From Candidatus Harrisonbacteria bacterium RIFCSPLOWO2_02_FULL_45_10c (GTDB taxonomy: Bacteria; Patescibacteriota; Minisyncoccia; UBA6257; 02-FULL-45-10c), in the NCBI GenBank assembly GCA_001818705.1, contig MHJM01000010.1, positions 1 to 25,426 of the forward strand: DNA of 25,426 bases, given 5' to 3'. Within the stretch, counting starts at the first letter, position 1, and each line of letters begins with the position of its first letter. A program made the translations under genes and the position numbers. The notes under the pieces were generated by a model. The model made no database searches, had not been told where the DNA came from, and saw only the letters and a program-made list of their open reading frames with translations. Below, one piece after another: positions 6,991 through 14,787 of this stretch.

Positions 6991-8277
6991 ATGGAGTTCG
7001 GGGATTTTGCTTTAGGAGTCGGCAGAATAGTAGTCCAGATCTTTTCTATCAGCTGGTGGGTGCTTTTGCCTGTCGGTTTGTTTTTTATTTGGCATCATTT
7101 TTGGTTTTGGGGCTTAAACCGCCTGTGGCGGAAAAAACAGTCCTGGGTGCTTTTAGAGATTAAGATCCCGAGAAATATATTGAAAACTCCGAAAGCGATG
7201 GAAAACGTCTTTTCGGCCCTGCACGCGATGTATATCCGTCCGATGGGATTTGAAGATATTTATTTTAAAGGCGAAGAATTGTTTTGGTTTACCTGCGAAC
7301 TGGTCGGCTATGCCGGCGGAGTCAGTTTTTACATCCGCTGCTTGAAGGGATTCCGGAACCTTGTTGAGTCCGCCGTTTACGCGGAATATCCGGATGCCGA
7401 ATTGCACGAAGCGGAAGATTATACCGAACTGATGCCTAACGTGCTGCCGAACGATATTTATGATTTGTGGGGAAATGATTTTATATTGGCAAAAGAAAAT
7501 CCGTATCCGATCCGCACCTATCCATTTTTTGAAGCGAATGTTGACGAACAGCGGCTGGACCCGGTAGCTGCGATTACCGAAGTGATGTCCCGCCTTAAAG
7601 AAGGCGAGGCGATTTGGCTTCAATATTTATTGCGTCCGGTGCCGGGCGACTGGAAAAAAGAGGGAGAGGAACTGAGGGATAAAATGATGGAACGGAAAAA
7701 AGAGAAGCCAAAAGGATTGCTGGAAGGAATAGTTGAAGGATTAGTCCAATTTCTGAAGAATCTTTCCTTGGCAACCGTAGAATCTCCAAATTGGCCGGGA
7801 CAGGAAAAAAAAGAGGAAAAATTTAAGATGTTGCATCAATCTCCGGGAGAAAAACTGATACTTGAGGGGATTGACAATAAAATATCCAAACTCGGTTTTG
7901 AAGCGGCAATCCGGTTTATCTATATTGACCGGCAGGATAGTTTTTCGCCGGCTAATATTTCGGCAGTCTTCGGCGCGATCCGGCAGTGGAATACTTTAGA
8001 CATGAATGCGTTTAAACAATTAAGCGATACGGTGACATTTGTCACGTCCAGGAAATTGACCATTCAAAGCTGGTTCCGGAAAAGCCGGGTGTACCTAAAA
8101 AAACGATTGATATATGAGATGTACAAGTTACGTTGGTTTCCGCCGAAACATTCGGTTTTGAATACGGAAGAATTGGCGACGATTTTCCATTTTCCGCTGG
8201 TGACCGTGGAGGCGCCGCTTTTGCGCCGGTTAGATAGCAAGAAAGGTGAGCCGCCGTCTAATTTACCCATAGAATAA
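6991..8277 (+). CDS. Membrane protein paired with a TraG/VirD4-like ATPase (DUF8128-like)
   Basis: This 428-aa protein has an N-terminal membrane region (about residues 10-45, two hydrophobic stretches around SWWVLLPVGLFFIWHHFWFW). The large soluble cytoplasmic part has repeated alpha/beta character and a charged, Lys/Glu-rich linker around residues 225-250. I recognise no catalytic motif. Its job is suggested by its partner: the next gene starts 2 nt after its stop and encodes a soluble DNA-pumping-type ATPase that lacks its own membrane anchor. This protein could supply that anchor. In Patescibacteria such pairs are common; the DUF8128 label is from memory of the family and needs a profile search. 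Function (DNA transfer, pilus or partitioning) is not shown here. Confidence 0.75.
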   Translation: MEFGDFALGVGRIVVQIFSISWWVLLPVGLFFIWHHFWFWGLNRLWRKKQSWVLLEIKIPRNILKTPKAMENVFSALHAMYIRPMGFEDIYFKGEELFWFTCELVGYAGGVSFYIRCLKGFRNLVESAVYAEYPDAELHEAEDYTELMPNVLPNDIYDLWGNDFILAKENPYPIRTYPFFEANVDEQRLDPVAAITEVMSRLKEGEAIWLQYLLRPVPGDWKKEGEELRDKMMERKKEKPKGLLEGIVEGLVQFLKNLSLATVESPNWPGQEKKEEKFKMLHQSPGEKLILEGIDNKISKLGFEAAIRFIYIDRQDSFSPANISAVFGAIRQWNTLDMNAFKQLSDTVTFVTSRKLTIQSWFRKSRVYLKKRLIYEMYKLRWFPPKHSVLNTEELATIFHFPLVTVEAPLLRRLDSKKGEPPSNLPIE

Positions 8278-8279
8278 CT

Positions 8280-9884
8280 ATGATTATTGATAAAGAAGAA
8301 AAAACATTATTTGGGGTCATTAATTTCCGGAATCAGCAAAAAAAGTTCGGCATTAAGGTTGATGACCGTCGCCGGCATATGTATGTAATCGGAAAAACCG
8401 GTTCGGGTAAGACTACCTTGCTGGAAAATATAGCGATTGCCGATATTTTAGCCGGTCGGGGACTGGCTTTCGTAGACCCGCACGGCGATTCGGCTGAAAA
8501 ATTGCTTAATTTTATTCCGGCAGAACGCGTTAAAGACGTGGTGTATTTTAATCCGTCGGATATGGATTTTCCGATCGCCTTTAATCCGCTGGAACAAGTG
8601 GGTACCGAGTTCCGCCATTTGGTGGCATCCGGAATTATGGGAGTTTTTAAAAAGATCTGGGTGGATATGTGGTCAGCTCGGATGGAATACATCCTGAATA
8701 ACGCCTTGTTAGCGTTATTGGAATACCCAGGTTCAACCTTGCTGGGCATCATGCGGATGCTTTCGGACAAGGATTACCGAAAAAAAGTGGTTGATAACAT
8801 GAAAGATCCGGTGGTGAAAAGCTTTTGGTTGAATGAGTTTGCCCGTTACAGCCAGAAGTTTGAGACAGAGGCTACCGCGGCAATTCAAAATAAAGTCGGC
8901 CAGCTGGTCACTAACCCGCTGATCCGCAATATCTTGGGCCAGCCTCGGTCAGCCATTGATATGCGCAAAATTATGGATGACCAGAAGATTTTGATCGTTA
9001 ATTTATCCAAGGGCAGGATCGGCGAGGATAATTCCGCATTGCTAGGCGCCATGATTATTACGAAATTGCAGCTAGCGGCCATGTCGCGGGTGGATATTCC
9101 GGAGTCACAGCGCAAAGATTTTTATTTATTTGTTGATGAGTTCCAAAATTTCGCTACCGATTCATTTGCCAATATTTTATCGGAGGCCCGGAAATATCGT
9201 TTATGCTTAATTCTTGCCCATCAATATGTCGGCCAGCTGATCCACGATTCCAATAATAAGATGCGCGATGCGGTGTTTGGTAATGTGGGCACGATGGCGG
9301 CATTCCGGGTAGGCGCCGATGATGCGGAGTTTCTGGAAAAAGAGTTTCAGCCGGATTTTATGCAGACCGATTTGGTAAATCTCGCCAAATATAATTTCTA
9401 TATCAAGTTAATGATTGACGGTATTTCTTCCCGGCCGTTTTCCGCTCAGAATATTGAGCCCGCAGCGCCTCCCGCGGAAATATACCGAGACGTGATTATT
9501 GAAAATAGCCGGAAATCATACGGAACACCGCGCGAAATTGTTGATCGGAAAATATCCGGCGAGTGGCTTACTGATAGCGGAAAATTAATGGATGACCAAA
9601 TCATGCGCCAGAGCGAAAAGCCGCTTTCCCAAATACTGAAGCCAAAAGAGCATTATCAGGAAGAAAGAGTTTTTATTCCGCGCCCGCCAAAAGACCGGCT
9701 GGCTGAAGGCGGCCCACCGAGATCAAAATTCGCCGAAAGCAATCCGCCGCGGCCGCCGATAGGCCGGGAAAAAAGCAAAGTAGATGTTGCGGGATTGAGG
9801 AGTATTTTGGATAAATCAATGCATTCCGGAAACTCTAGCGGAAATTCTGATAACGATGCCGACGAAACAAAAAATCCCGCTTAA
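8280..9884 (+). CDS. Type IV secretion/conjugation coupling-type ATPase (TraG/VirD4-like)
   Basis: This 534-aa soluble P-loop ATPase has Walker A GKTGSGKTT at residues 38-46, then AFVDPHGD. Walker B sits in LFVDEFQNF at residues 283-291, inside the region that matches the TraM-recognition domain of TraD/TraG (EFQNFATDSFANILSEARKY, then ILAHQYVGQL). The C-terminal 130 residues are Pro- and charge-rich and probably disordered. Unlike true VirD4 it has no N-terminal membrane segments; the upstream gene, 2 nt away, may provide them. The family pumps or recruits DNA or protein substrates at the membrane. No relaxase, VirB4 or pilus gene is nearby. The stop codon lies inside the terminator loop. 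Confidence 0.88.
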   Translation: MIIDKEEKTLFGVINFRNQQKKFGIKVDDRRRHMYVIGKTGSGKTTLLENIAIADILAGRGLAFVDPHGDSAEKLLNFIPAERVKDVVYFNPSDMDFPIAFNPLEQVGTEFRHLVASGIMGVFKKIWVDMWSARMEYILNNALLALLEYPGSTLLGIMRMLSDKDYRKKVVDNMKDPVVKSFWLNEFARYSQKFETEATAAIQNKVGQLVTNPLIRNILGQPRSAIDMRKIMDDQKILIVNLSKGRIGEDNSALLGAMIITKLQLAAMSRVDIPESQRKDFYLFVDEFQNFATDSFANILSEARKYRLCLILAHQYVGQLIHDSNNKMRDAVFGNVGTMAAFRVGADDAEFLEKEFQPDFMQTDLVNLAKYNFYIKLMIDGISSRPFSAQNIEPAAPPAEIYRDVIIENSRKSYGTPREIVDRKISGEWLTDSGKLMDDQIMRQSEKPLSQILKPKEHYQEERVFIPRPPKDRLAEGGPPRSKFAESNPPRPPIGREKSKVDVAGLRSILDKSMHSGNSSGNSDNDADETKNPA

Positions 9885-9897
9885 GCGGGATTTTTTG
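9869..9897 (+). terminator. Rho-independent terminator overlapping a stop codon
   Basis: TCCCGC (9875-9880) and GCGGGA (9885-9890) pair around TTAA, flanked by an A run upstream and six Ts downstream, so it could work in both directions. The loop contains the TAA stop of the ATPase gene. Confidence 0.9.
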
Positions 9898-9927
9898 TTT
9901 TAATTCAAATATTTCTAACCAAACGAG

Positions 9928-10088
9928 ACTAATCTTGAGCCAACATTGCGGAGGCTTTATTACAAATAAATGAGTGAGTAGAGAATTTATCGGGATACCC
10001 AGGAGCGAAGGCGACTAGGGTGATAAATTCTCGTTACGAACGAATATTATTTGTTAAAGCTGGAGCAGCGGTTGGCGAAAGAATTAGT
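9928..10088 (-). repeat. Palindromic element family A, copy 3
   Basis: Inverted relative to copies 1 and 2. Read on the minus strand it shows GAGAATTTATC/GATAAATTCTC for the middle helix and AGCTTTAACAAATAA against TTATTTGTAATAAAGCC for the next one, both compensatory replacements of the helices in the other copies. Conserved unpaired motifs CACCCTAGTC, TGGGTATCCCG, ACTCACTCA and the flanking CCTCCGCAATGTTGGC remain. The inner GC hairpin is reduced to a short TTCG-containing loop. It lies between convergent genes, 7 nt beyond the efp stop. Confidence 0.8.
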
Positions 10089-10095
10089 TGAGTGA

Positions 10096-10668
10096 TTATT
10101 TTGATTTTTCAACCCGTTCCGTATATTGGCCGGTTTCGGTGTTAACCCGGACAACATCGCCGGTATTGACGAAGAGGGGAACGGCAACTTGGGCGCCGGT
10201 TTCCAAGATGGCCATTTTACTGCCGCCCTGGGCGGTGTTGCCGCGTTCTCCCGGGGGAGCTTCGGTAACTTTCAGGTCGGCTTTAATCGGCCCTTTAATG
10301 CTGAGTATTTGCTCATCTAATTTCATAGCGGTGACGTCGCTATTCGGTTTTAAGAACTTGCTTTGCGGGCCGATTTTTTCTTCCGGGATTTTGAACCGAT
10401 TTTTAGGATTGCCTTTTTCACAGAACCAAAACTCGCCCCGATGATTGTAGAGATAGGTGATCGGTATCTTATCTACTTCAATGGATTCCAACGCTTCGTT
10501 TTGGTGGAAGTTCCGTTCCAAGATCTGGCCGGTAAAGAGATTCCGGATCTTGGTTTTCGCCACCGGCTTGCGCTGCTGCATGCGGAGGAACTCATATTCA
10601 ACAACTTCATAAGGAGTGCCTTCAAATTTGAACATCGTCCCGATTTTCAGTTCGTTGTAACTTAACAT
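10096..10668 (-). CDS. efp: Elongation factor P
   Basis: This 190-aa protein has the normal EF-P length with three beta-barrel domains: KOW-like (1-65), central OB (66-128) and C-terminal OB (129-190). It carries hallmark segments YLYNHRGEFWFCE, PGERGNTAQGG and VPLFVNTGDVVRVNTETGQY. EF-P binds ribosomes stalled at polyproline and promotes peptide bond formation. In an ungapped alignment the tip of the domain I loop reads LRMQQRKPVAKTK where E. coli has VKPGKGQAFARVK. The modified Lys34 is therefore replaced by Gln32, with Arg33 and Lys34 next to it. No lysylation or rhamnosylation genes are visible nearby. The ATG is 5 nt from a long palindrome, which must contain its promoter. Confidence 0.95.
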   Translation of the reverse strand: MLSYNELKIGTMFKFEGTPYEVVEYEFLRMQQRKPVAKTKIRNLFTGQILERNFHQNEALESIEVDKIPITYLYNHRGEFWFCEKGNPKNRFKIPEEKIGPQSKFLKPNSDVTAMKLDEQILSIKGPIKADLKVTEAPPGERGNTAQGGSKMAILETGAQVAVPLFVNTGDVVRVNTETGQYTERVEKSK

Positions 10669-10672
10669 AGTA

Positions 10673-10941
10673 GAACCTATCCCAATAATAGCTCCCGAAA
10701 GCGATACTAGCCAATTTTATTCAGAACCAGGAACGAGGAGAAAATCGTAGCTTGAGCTACCTTTCCGACGAGTGACGCCGTTATGAATAAAATTGATTGT
10801 ATCCCGAAGGGTTGTTATTAAAATGAATTATCTCGTTGTCATTCCTCCTAGGAGTATCCAAAGATACACCCTCGTCGTCATTTCTTGATATAATTCATTT
10901 TAACTAACAACGCGTTTAGGGATTATTATTGGGATAGGTTC
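10673..10941. repeat. Palindromic element D (branched inverted repeat)
   Basis: The outer arms 10673-10690 and 10924-10941 are a perfect 18-bp inverted repeat. Inside lie two hairpins. The left one is closed by 10711-10723 with 10784-10795 and has TAGCTTGAGCTA near its tip. The right one is closed by 10811-10831 with 10890-10912 and has TATCCAAAGATA near its tip. Together they predict a three-way junction of 269 nt. No coding potential is seen. It occupies the region upstream of efp and abuts the next palindrome. Single copy in this window. Confidence 0.72.
10685..10714 (-). promoter_or_regulatory. Putative efp promoter inside palindrome D
   Basis: On the minus strand, TTGGCT (10709-10714), an 18-nt spacer, and TATTAT (10685-10690). 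The predicted start is about 10 nt before the efp ATG. The -10 lies in the outer arm of the palindrome, so formation of that structure in DNA would compete with promoter use. Confidence 0.4.
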
Positions 10942-10953
10942 AAAATATTCTAT

Positions 10954-11186
10954 AACGCAACCCAGTATTTTTGCAACATTCGGGCTGGCGGTGGGATCAT
11001 TCAGAAATTACCAGAGAGTATCCTCCTGACGGCACCGGCGTTCGCCGATTCCAGCGATCGGCGCCGCCTACACCTCGTCCCGATTCTCCTAATGGAACCA
11101 AGCAAATCGGGATTCCGGAGTTGCCGCACGGAGGATACTCTCTGGTTATAAATGGAGGCGATGTTGCAAAAATACTGGGTTGCGTT
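10954..11186 (+). repeat. Palindromic element family B, copy 2, with two extra long arms
   Basis: The core (about 11027-11130) has CGGCACCGG, hairpin CGCCGAT-TCCAGCG-ATCGGCG, linker CCTACACCTCG, a second hairpin TCCCGATT...AATCGGGA containing the unpaired ACCAAGC, and TTCCGGAGTTGCCGCACGG. These are the same invariant motifs as in the other three family B copies. It is enclosed by a perfect 17-bp arm pair (11010-11026 with 11130-11146). Outside that is a perfect 26-bp pair (10954-10979 with 11161-11186). The outer right arm ends at the extended -10 of the nucleotidyltransferase gene. Confidence 0.82.
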
Positions 11187-11194
11187 GTTATATT
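11186..11194 (+). promoter_or_regulatory. Extended -10 promoter element, leaderless
   Basis: TGT followed by TATATT (11189-11194) fits the extended -10 pattern TGn-TATAAT. The ATG at 11202 begins 7 nt later, so the transcript should start at or next to the start codon. No convincing -35 at 17 nt; TTGCAA lies 19 nt upstream. Confidence 0.45.
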
Positions 11195-11201
11195 GAATGA
11201 T

Positions 11202-11930
11202 ATGGCTATAGTCAAAAAAGCAATAATTTTAGCGGGAGGAAAAGGCACTCGGCTTTATCCGGTGACTTTGGAAACTCCAAAGCCGCTTTTAACCGTGAAT
11301 AAAAAACCGATTATCAATTACCTGATTGACATGTTCCGCCGGCACGGCGTTACGGAAATAGCCGTTACCGTCCGGGAAAGCGATTTTGATGATTTTTCCT
11401 GGTGGCTTCGCCGCTGGCAGAATAATCTGGTCAATCTGATAGTGGAAAAAGAGCCGATGGGGACGTTCGGGCTTTGGGCGCACCAGCTCCATACCTGGAC
11501 CGGCAACGAACCGTTTTTCCTGACTAATGGTGATGAGTTAAAAGATATTAATCTATTCGAGATGACAGCGCATCATGAAAAAATAGGCGGCTTAGCGACT
11601 ATTGCGGCAGTGGAAGTTCCGAATCCGAATGAATATGGAGTAATTGTTTTTGACGGCCAGCGCATTAAAGAATTTTTGGAAAAACCGGAGCATCCGCCGA
11701 CTAAATTCATTTCTTCCGGCTTATATATTTTAGAGCCGGGAATCCGGGAAATGATTGCCGATAAAGTTAAATCTGGAGAAAAATTTTTGATGATAGAAAA
11801 AGATTTATTTCCGAAATTGGCAGCGGAAAAGAAATTGGCCGCCTATCGGTCAAAAGGGAAGTGGTTTGATTGCGGCAATCTCGAGCGTTGGGAAAAAGCG
11901 ATTAAGGAGTGGGGTCCGGAAACAAAATAA
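11202..11930 (+). CDS. Sugar-phosphate nucleotidyltransferase (RfbA/GlmU-type NTP transferase)
   Basis: This 242-aa cytoplasmic enzyme joins a sugar 1-phosphate to an NTP to give an NDP-sugar for surface polysaccharide synthesis. The N-terminus is the family signature KAIILAGGKGTRLYPVTLETPKPLL, where the GGKGTR loop binds nucleotide and the Lys of PKPLL contacts phosphate. FFLTNGDELKDIN provides the metal-binding Asp (usually GD). EFLEKPEHPPTKFISSGLYIL matches the later substrate-binding region, including the typical EKP and N/S-GLY motifs. The length suits a single catalytic domain without an acyltransferase. The start at ATG 11202 is chosen because the frame upstream runs through the palindrome. 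Sugar and nucleotide specificity cannot be read. Confidence 0.9.
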   Translation: MAIVKKAIILAGGKGTRLYPVTLETPKPLLTVNKKPIINYLIDMFRRHGVTEIAVTVRESDFDDFSWWLRRWQNNLVNLIVEKEPMGTFGLWAHQLHTWTGNEPFFLTNGDELKDINLFEMTAHHEKIGGLATIAAVEVPNPNEYGVIVFDGQRIKEFLEKPEHPPTKFISSGLYILEPGIREMIADKVKSGEKFLMIEKDLFPKLAAEKKLAAYRSKGKWFDCGNLERWEKAIKEWGPETK

Positions 11931-11958
11931 TGCCTTTGGATATCCAAAGGCATTATTT
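11925..11958. terminator. Bidirectional rho-independent terminator
   Basis: A perfect 34-nt palindrome: a 16-bp stem from AAATAATGCCTTTGGA and its complement around a TA centre, with A-rich and T-rich flanks. It separates the nucleotidyltransferase (plus strand) from the convergent copper island (minus strand), serving both. Confidence 0.88.
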
Positions 11959-11989
11959 ATTCCACTTTCTTAATTTCCGGAAACTATTC

Positions 11990-12370
11990 CTACTCAAACC
12001 ATTCTTTTAAGGTCTTTGGCCAGCCGACTAATAAAAGCAGAGCTAGCGGGGCTCCCCAGTTAGCGGAACGCTCAATCAGATCCCAAACCGGCATTCCGAC
12101 TAATGGCCGGATCAGCGCGGTCCAAAATCCCCAAAATGCCATCCAAAGAAGCGCGATGCGAACCGGTTTTATTAAAATCAGGAGCGCCAGCGCAATATCT
12201 AAAACCCCGACTAAGAACAATAATTGGGTCGCTAAACCGGCATCGGAAATTCCGAAGTTAGCAAACCAGCCGACCCAATCTTTTTTACCTTGCAAAGCGA
12301 AGACGCCGTGGCCGATGAATTCTCCTGCCACGGAAATCCGCAATACCCATCCAATTAATTTAGCATTCAT
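11990..12370 (-). CDS. DoxX-like small membrane protein
   Basis: This 126-aa protein has four predicted membrane helices. LRISVAGEFIGHGVFALQGK at the start and LVGVLDIALALLIL in the middle fit the DoxX/TQO small-subunit-like superfamily (helix with G-E-x-x-x-H-G, then 'G-x-x-D-I'). Family members sit beside redox and thiosulfate:quinone systems, but most are uncharacterised. It is the last gene of the minus-strand copper island, 56 nt after copA, and probably co-transcribed with it. No metal-binding cysteines are present, and a role in copper handling is inferred only from position. Confidence 0.78.
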   Translation of the reverse strand: MNAKLIGWVLRISVAGEFIGHGVFALQGKKDWVGWFANFGISDAGLATQLLFLVGVLDIALALLILIKPVRIALLWMAFWGFWTALIRPLVGMPVWDLIERSANWGAPLALLLLVGWPKTLKEWFE

Positions 12371-12426
12371 ATTTTAAGTTATAAAATTTATCCGACCTTT
12401 TCAAAATCTGTTTCAATATAATTATA

Positions 12427-14781
12427 TCAAATTTTTAACCGCTTTAACCGCAAAGAGTTTAAAACTACGGACAAAGAAGAAAAAGCCATCGCGCCGCCGG
12501 CTAAAATCGGATTAAGTAATATTTCCCACTGCGGCCAAAGCAAACCAGCCGCTACCGGAATTAAAAGAATATTGTAAATAAATGCCCAAAACAAATTCTG
12601 TTTAATGTTAATGAGAGTTTTCCGACTAATCAGAATGGCATTAGCTACCCCCAACGGATCTCCCGCCACTAGAGTAATATCGGCGGACTCAATCGCAATA
12701 TCCGTGCCGGTACCAATGGCGATTCCCACATCTGCCTGCGTAAGCGCCGGCGCGTCATTGATGCCGTCGCCGACCATTGCCACCCTTTTCCCCAAAGCTT
12801 GCAATTTTTTTACTTTCTCCGCCTTGTCTTGCGGTAAAACCCGCGCCATTACCTTATCAATTCCGACAATACGCGAAATCGCGTTGGCCGTCCGCTCATT
12901 ATCGCCGGTAATAAGCCACACTTCTAAGCCCAGAGATTGCAATCGCTGAACGGCTTCTTTGGCGGTTGATTTAATAGTATCCGCTACGGCGATAATCCCA
13001 ATAAGCATCCGGTCATCAGCAAGAAGCAAAAGAGTTTTGCCATCATTTTCCAATTTTTCAATTAATTCCTGATTAGTCGAAAGATCAATTTTTTTTGATT
13101 CCATCAAAGCCGCATTGCCAAAATAAAGTTTTTTATTGCCTTTTTCTGTTATAACATCTCCTTCAATGCCTTGTCCGGGAATGGCCTTAAAATTTTTCAC
13201 TTCGTAAAGCCGGGTTTTTTCCGCGGCGGCTTTTACCGCCTTATCCAACGGATGAGATGAAAGAGAGCCTAAGCTTGCCGCGTAAGCAACAATAGATTGC
13301 GCAATCGGGTGTTCGGATAATTTTTCCAGAGATGCGGCATAACGCACGACCTTATTCCCATCATCTTTAAAAAATGCAACTACATCGGTCACTGCCGGTT
13401 CGCCTTTAGTTAAAGTTCCGGTTTTGTCTAAAATAACCGCATTTATTTTACCGGCTAGTTCCAGCGCTTCCGCGTCACGGATAATTACTCCATGCTCCGC
13501 CGCCTTACCGGTGCCGACCATGATAGAAGTCGGAGTCGCCAGTCCCATGGCGCATGGGCAAGCTACTACCAGCACCGCAATAGAATTAACGAGCGCGAAA
13601 AAAAACGCCGGAGCCGGTCCGAAAACAAGCCAAACAACAAAAGCAGCCGCGGCTATTATCAGCACCACCGGAACAAAATAAGAAACTACCAAATCGGCGA
13701 ACTTTTGAATCGGCGCTCGGCTGGCCTGAGCCGCTTCCACCATGGCAACTATTTGCGCCAAAAAAGAATCTTTGCCGACTTTTGTCGCTTTCATTTTAAA
13801 ACTGGAAGTTTTATTGATAGTTGCCCCAATAACCGCGTCGCCTTCTTTCTTGTCAACCGGCAAGGATTCACCGGTCACCATTGATTCATCAAGGGTCGCC
13901 GTTCCTTCAATAATCACCCCATCCACCGGAATTTTTTCTCCCGGCTTTACGATAAGAATATCATCGGACACCACTTTTTCAATCGGAACTTCCATTTCAT
14001 GTTTCCCTTCGTGTAAAAGATGGGCGGTTTTTGCCTGCAATTTCAAAAGTTTTTTTATCGCTTCCGATGCCGATCCCTTGGCTTTTGCTTCCAGATACTT
14101 TCCTAAAATAACCAATGTCGTTACCACCGCCGCCACATCGAAAAAAACATCTAATTTAATTCCTAATTTCCAATTACTAATTTCTAAAAAAGTTACAGCC
14201 AAACCGGAAAAATACGCCGCGCCGGTGCCAAGCGCCACCAGCGTATCCATATTAACATCCCGGCGCTTAAGCGATGCCCAACTGCTGGTCCAAAATTGCT
14301 TTCCCACCCAAAATTCTACCGGCGTGGTTAAAATTAAAAGCAAGAAAAATCTTGCGCCCTTCGGAAAAATTTCTCCTATAAAAGAGAAATAATCCGGTAA
14401 ACTTAAAAATATGATAATGCCGGATAAAATCGCCCCCCATAAAAATTTAGTCCAAAGCTTTTTAATTTCTTCCTCCTTTAACATTTTGGCATGATCATGC
14501 CCCTCCATTTCTCCGGGCATTTGCACCCTATTCATTTGATGGCCTTCGTGGCCAGGCGGCAAAGTTCGTTCCTCAATTAATTCATAGCCGGTTTTTTCCT
14601 TGACGGCGCTTTGGAGCCGAAAACTATCAATCGGTCCGTCGCTTTCAACTACCGCTTTCTCGGTCGCGTAATTGACATTTGCCGATGATAATTCCGGTAT
14701 TTCTTTTAATGCCTTTTCAATTGTAAGGGCGCAAGATGCGCAATCCATACCTCTTACTATGAATATCTTTTTTTGTTTCAT
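12427..14781 (-). CDS. copA: Copper-exporting P1B-type ATPase (CopA)
   Basis: This 784-aa membrane pump exports Cu(I) using ATP. A single N-terminal heavy-metal domain has GMDCASC (Cys14, Cys17). A His/Met-rich linker follows at residues 78-99 (HEGHQMNRVQMPGEMEGHDH). The membrane domain has the TGES actuator loop at 303-306 and the metal-binding CPC at 408-410 in VVACPCAMGLATP. The phosphorylated Asp is in DKTGTLTKGE (452 onward), and the hinge is GDGINDAPAL. The CPC plus GMDCASC combination is typical of the Cu+/Ag+ subgroup P1B-1. It starts 6 nt after the stop of the lycopene-cyclase-domain gene, with no ribosome binding site, so it is probably translated from a shared mRNA under CsoR control. 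Confidence 0.96.
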   Translation of the reverse strand: MKQKKIFIVRGMDCASCALTIEKALKEIPELSSANVNYATEKAVVESDGPIDSFRLQSAVKEKTGYELIEERTLPPGHEGHQMNRVQMPGEMEGHDHAKMLKEEEIKKLWTKFLWGAILSGIIIFLSLPDYFSFIGEIFPKGARFFLLLILTTPVEFWVGKQFWTSSWASLKRRDVNMDTLVALGTGAAYFSGLAVTFLEISNWKLGIKLDVFFDVAAVVTTLVILGKYLEAKAKGSASEAIKKLLKLQAKTAHLLHEGKHEMEVPIEKVVSDDILIVKPGEKIPVDGVIIEGTATLDESMVTGESLPVDKKEGDAVIGATINKTSSFKMKATKVGKDSFLAQIVAMVEAAQASRAPIQKFADLVVSYFVPVVLIIAAAAFVVWLVFGPAPAFFFALVNSIAVLVVACPCAMGLATPTSIMVGTGKAAEHGVIIRDAEALELAGKINAVILDKTGTLTKGEPAVTDVVAFFKDDGNKVVRYAASLEKLSEHPIAQSIVAYAASLGSLSSHPLDKAVKAAAEKTRLYEVKNFKAIPGQGIEGDVITEKGNKKLYFGNAALMESKKIDLSTNQELIEKLENDGKTLLLLADDRMLIGIIAVADTIKSTAKEAVQRLQSLGLEVWLITGDNERTANAISRIVGIDKVMARVLPQDKAEKVKKLQALGKRVAMVGDGINDAPALTQADVGIAIGTGTDIAIESADITLVAGDPLGVANAILISRKTLINIKQNLFWAFIYNILLIPVAAGLLWPQWEILLNPILAGGAMAFSSLSVVLNSLRLKRLKI

Positions 14782-14787
14782 AATTTT

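Noticed and set aside
8042..8055. Small palindrome GTGACATTTGTCAC
   Set aside because: It lies inside a coding gene, is short, and matches no repeat family or site in the window.
10971..11201. N-terminal extension of the nucleotidyltransferase frame
   Set aside because: The open frame upstream of ATG 11202 lies in the palindrome and has no family similarity; the conserved KAIILAGGKGTR begins right after ATG 11202, which has an extended -10 just before it.
13492..14392. Long plus-strand frames opposite copA
   Set aside because: They are antisense to well-conserved P-type ATPase motifs and show no domain-like composition.
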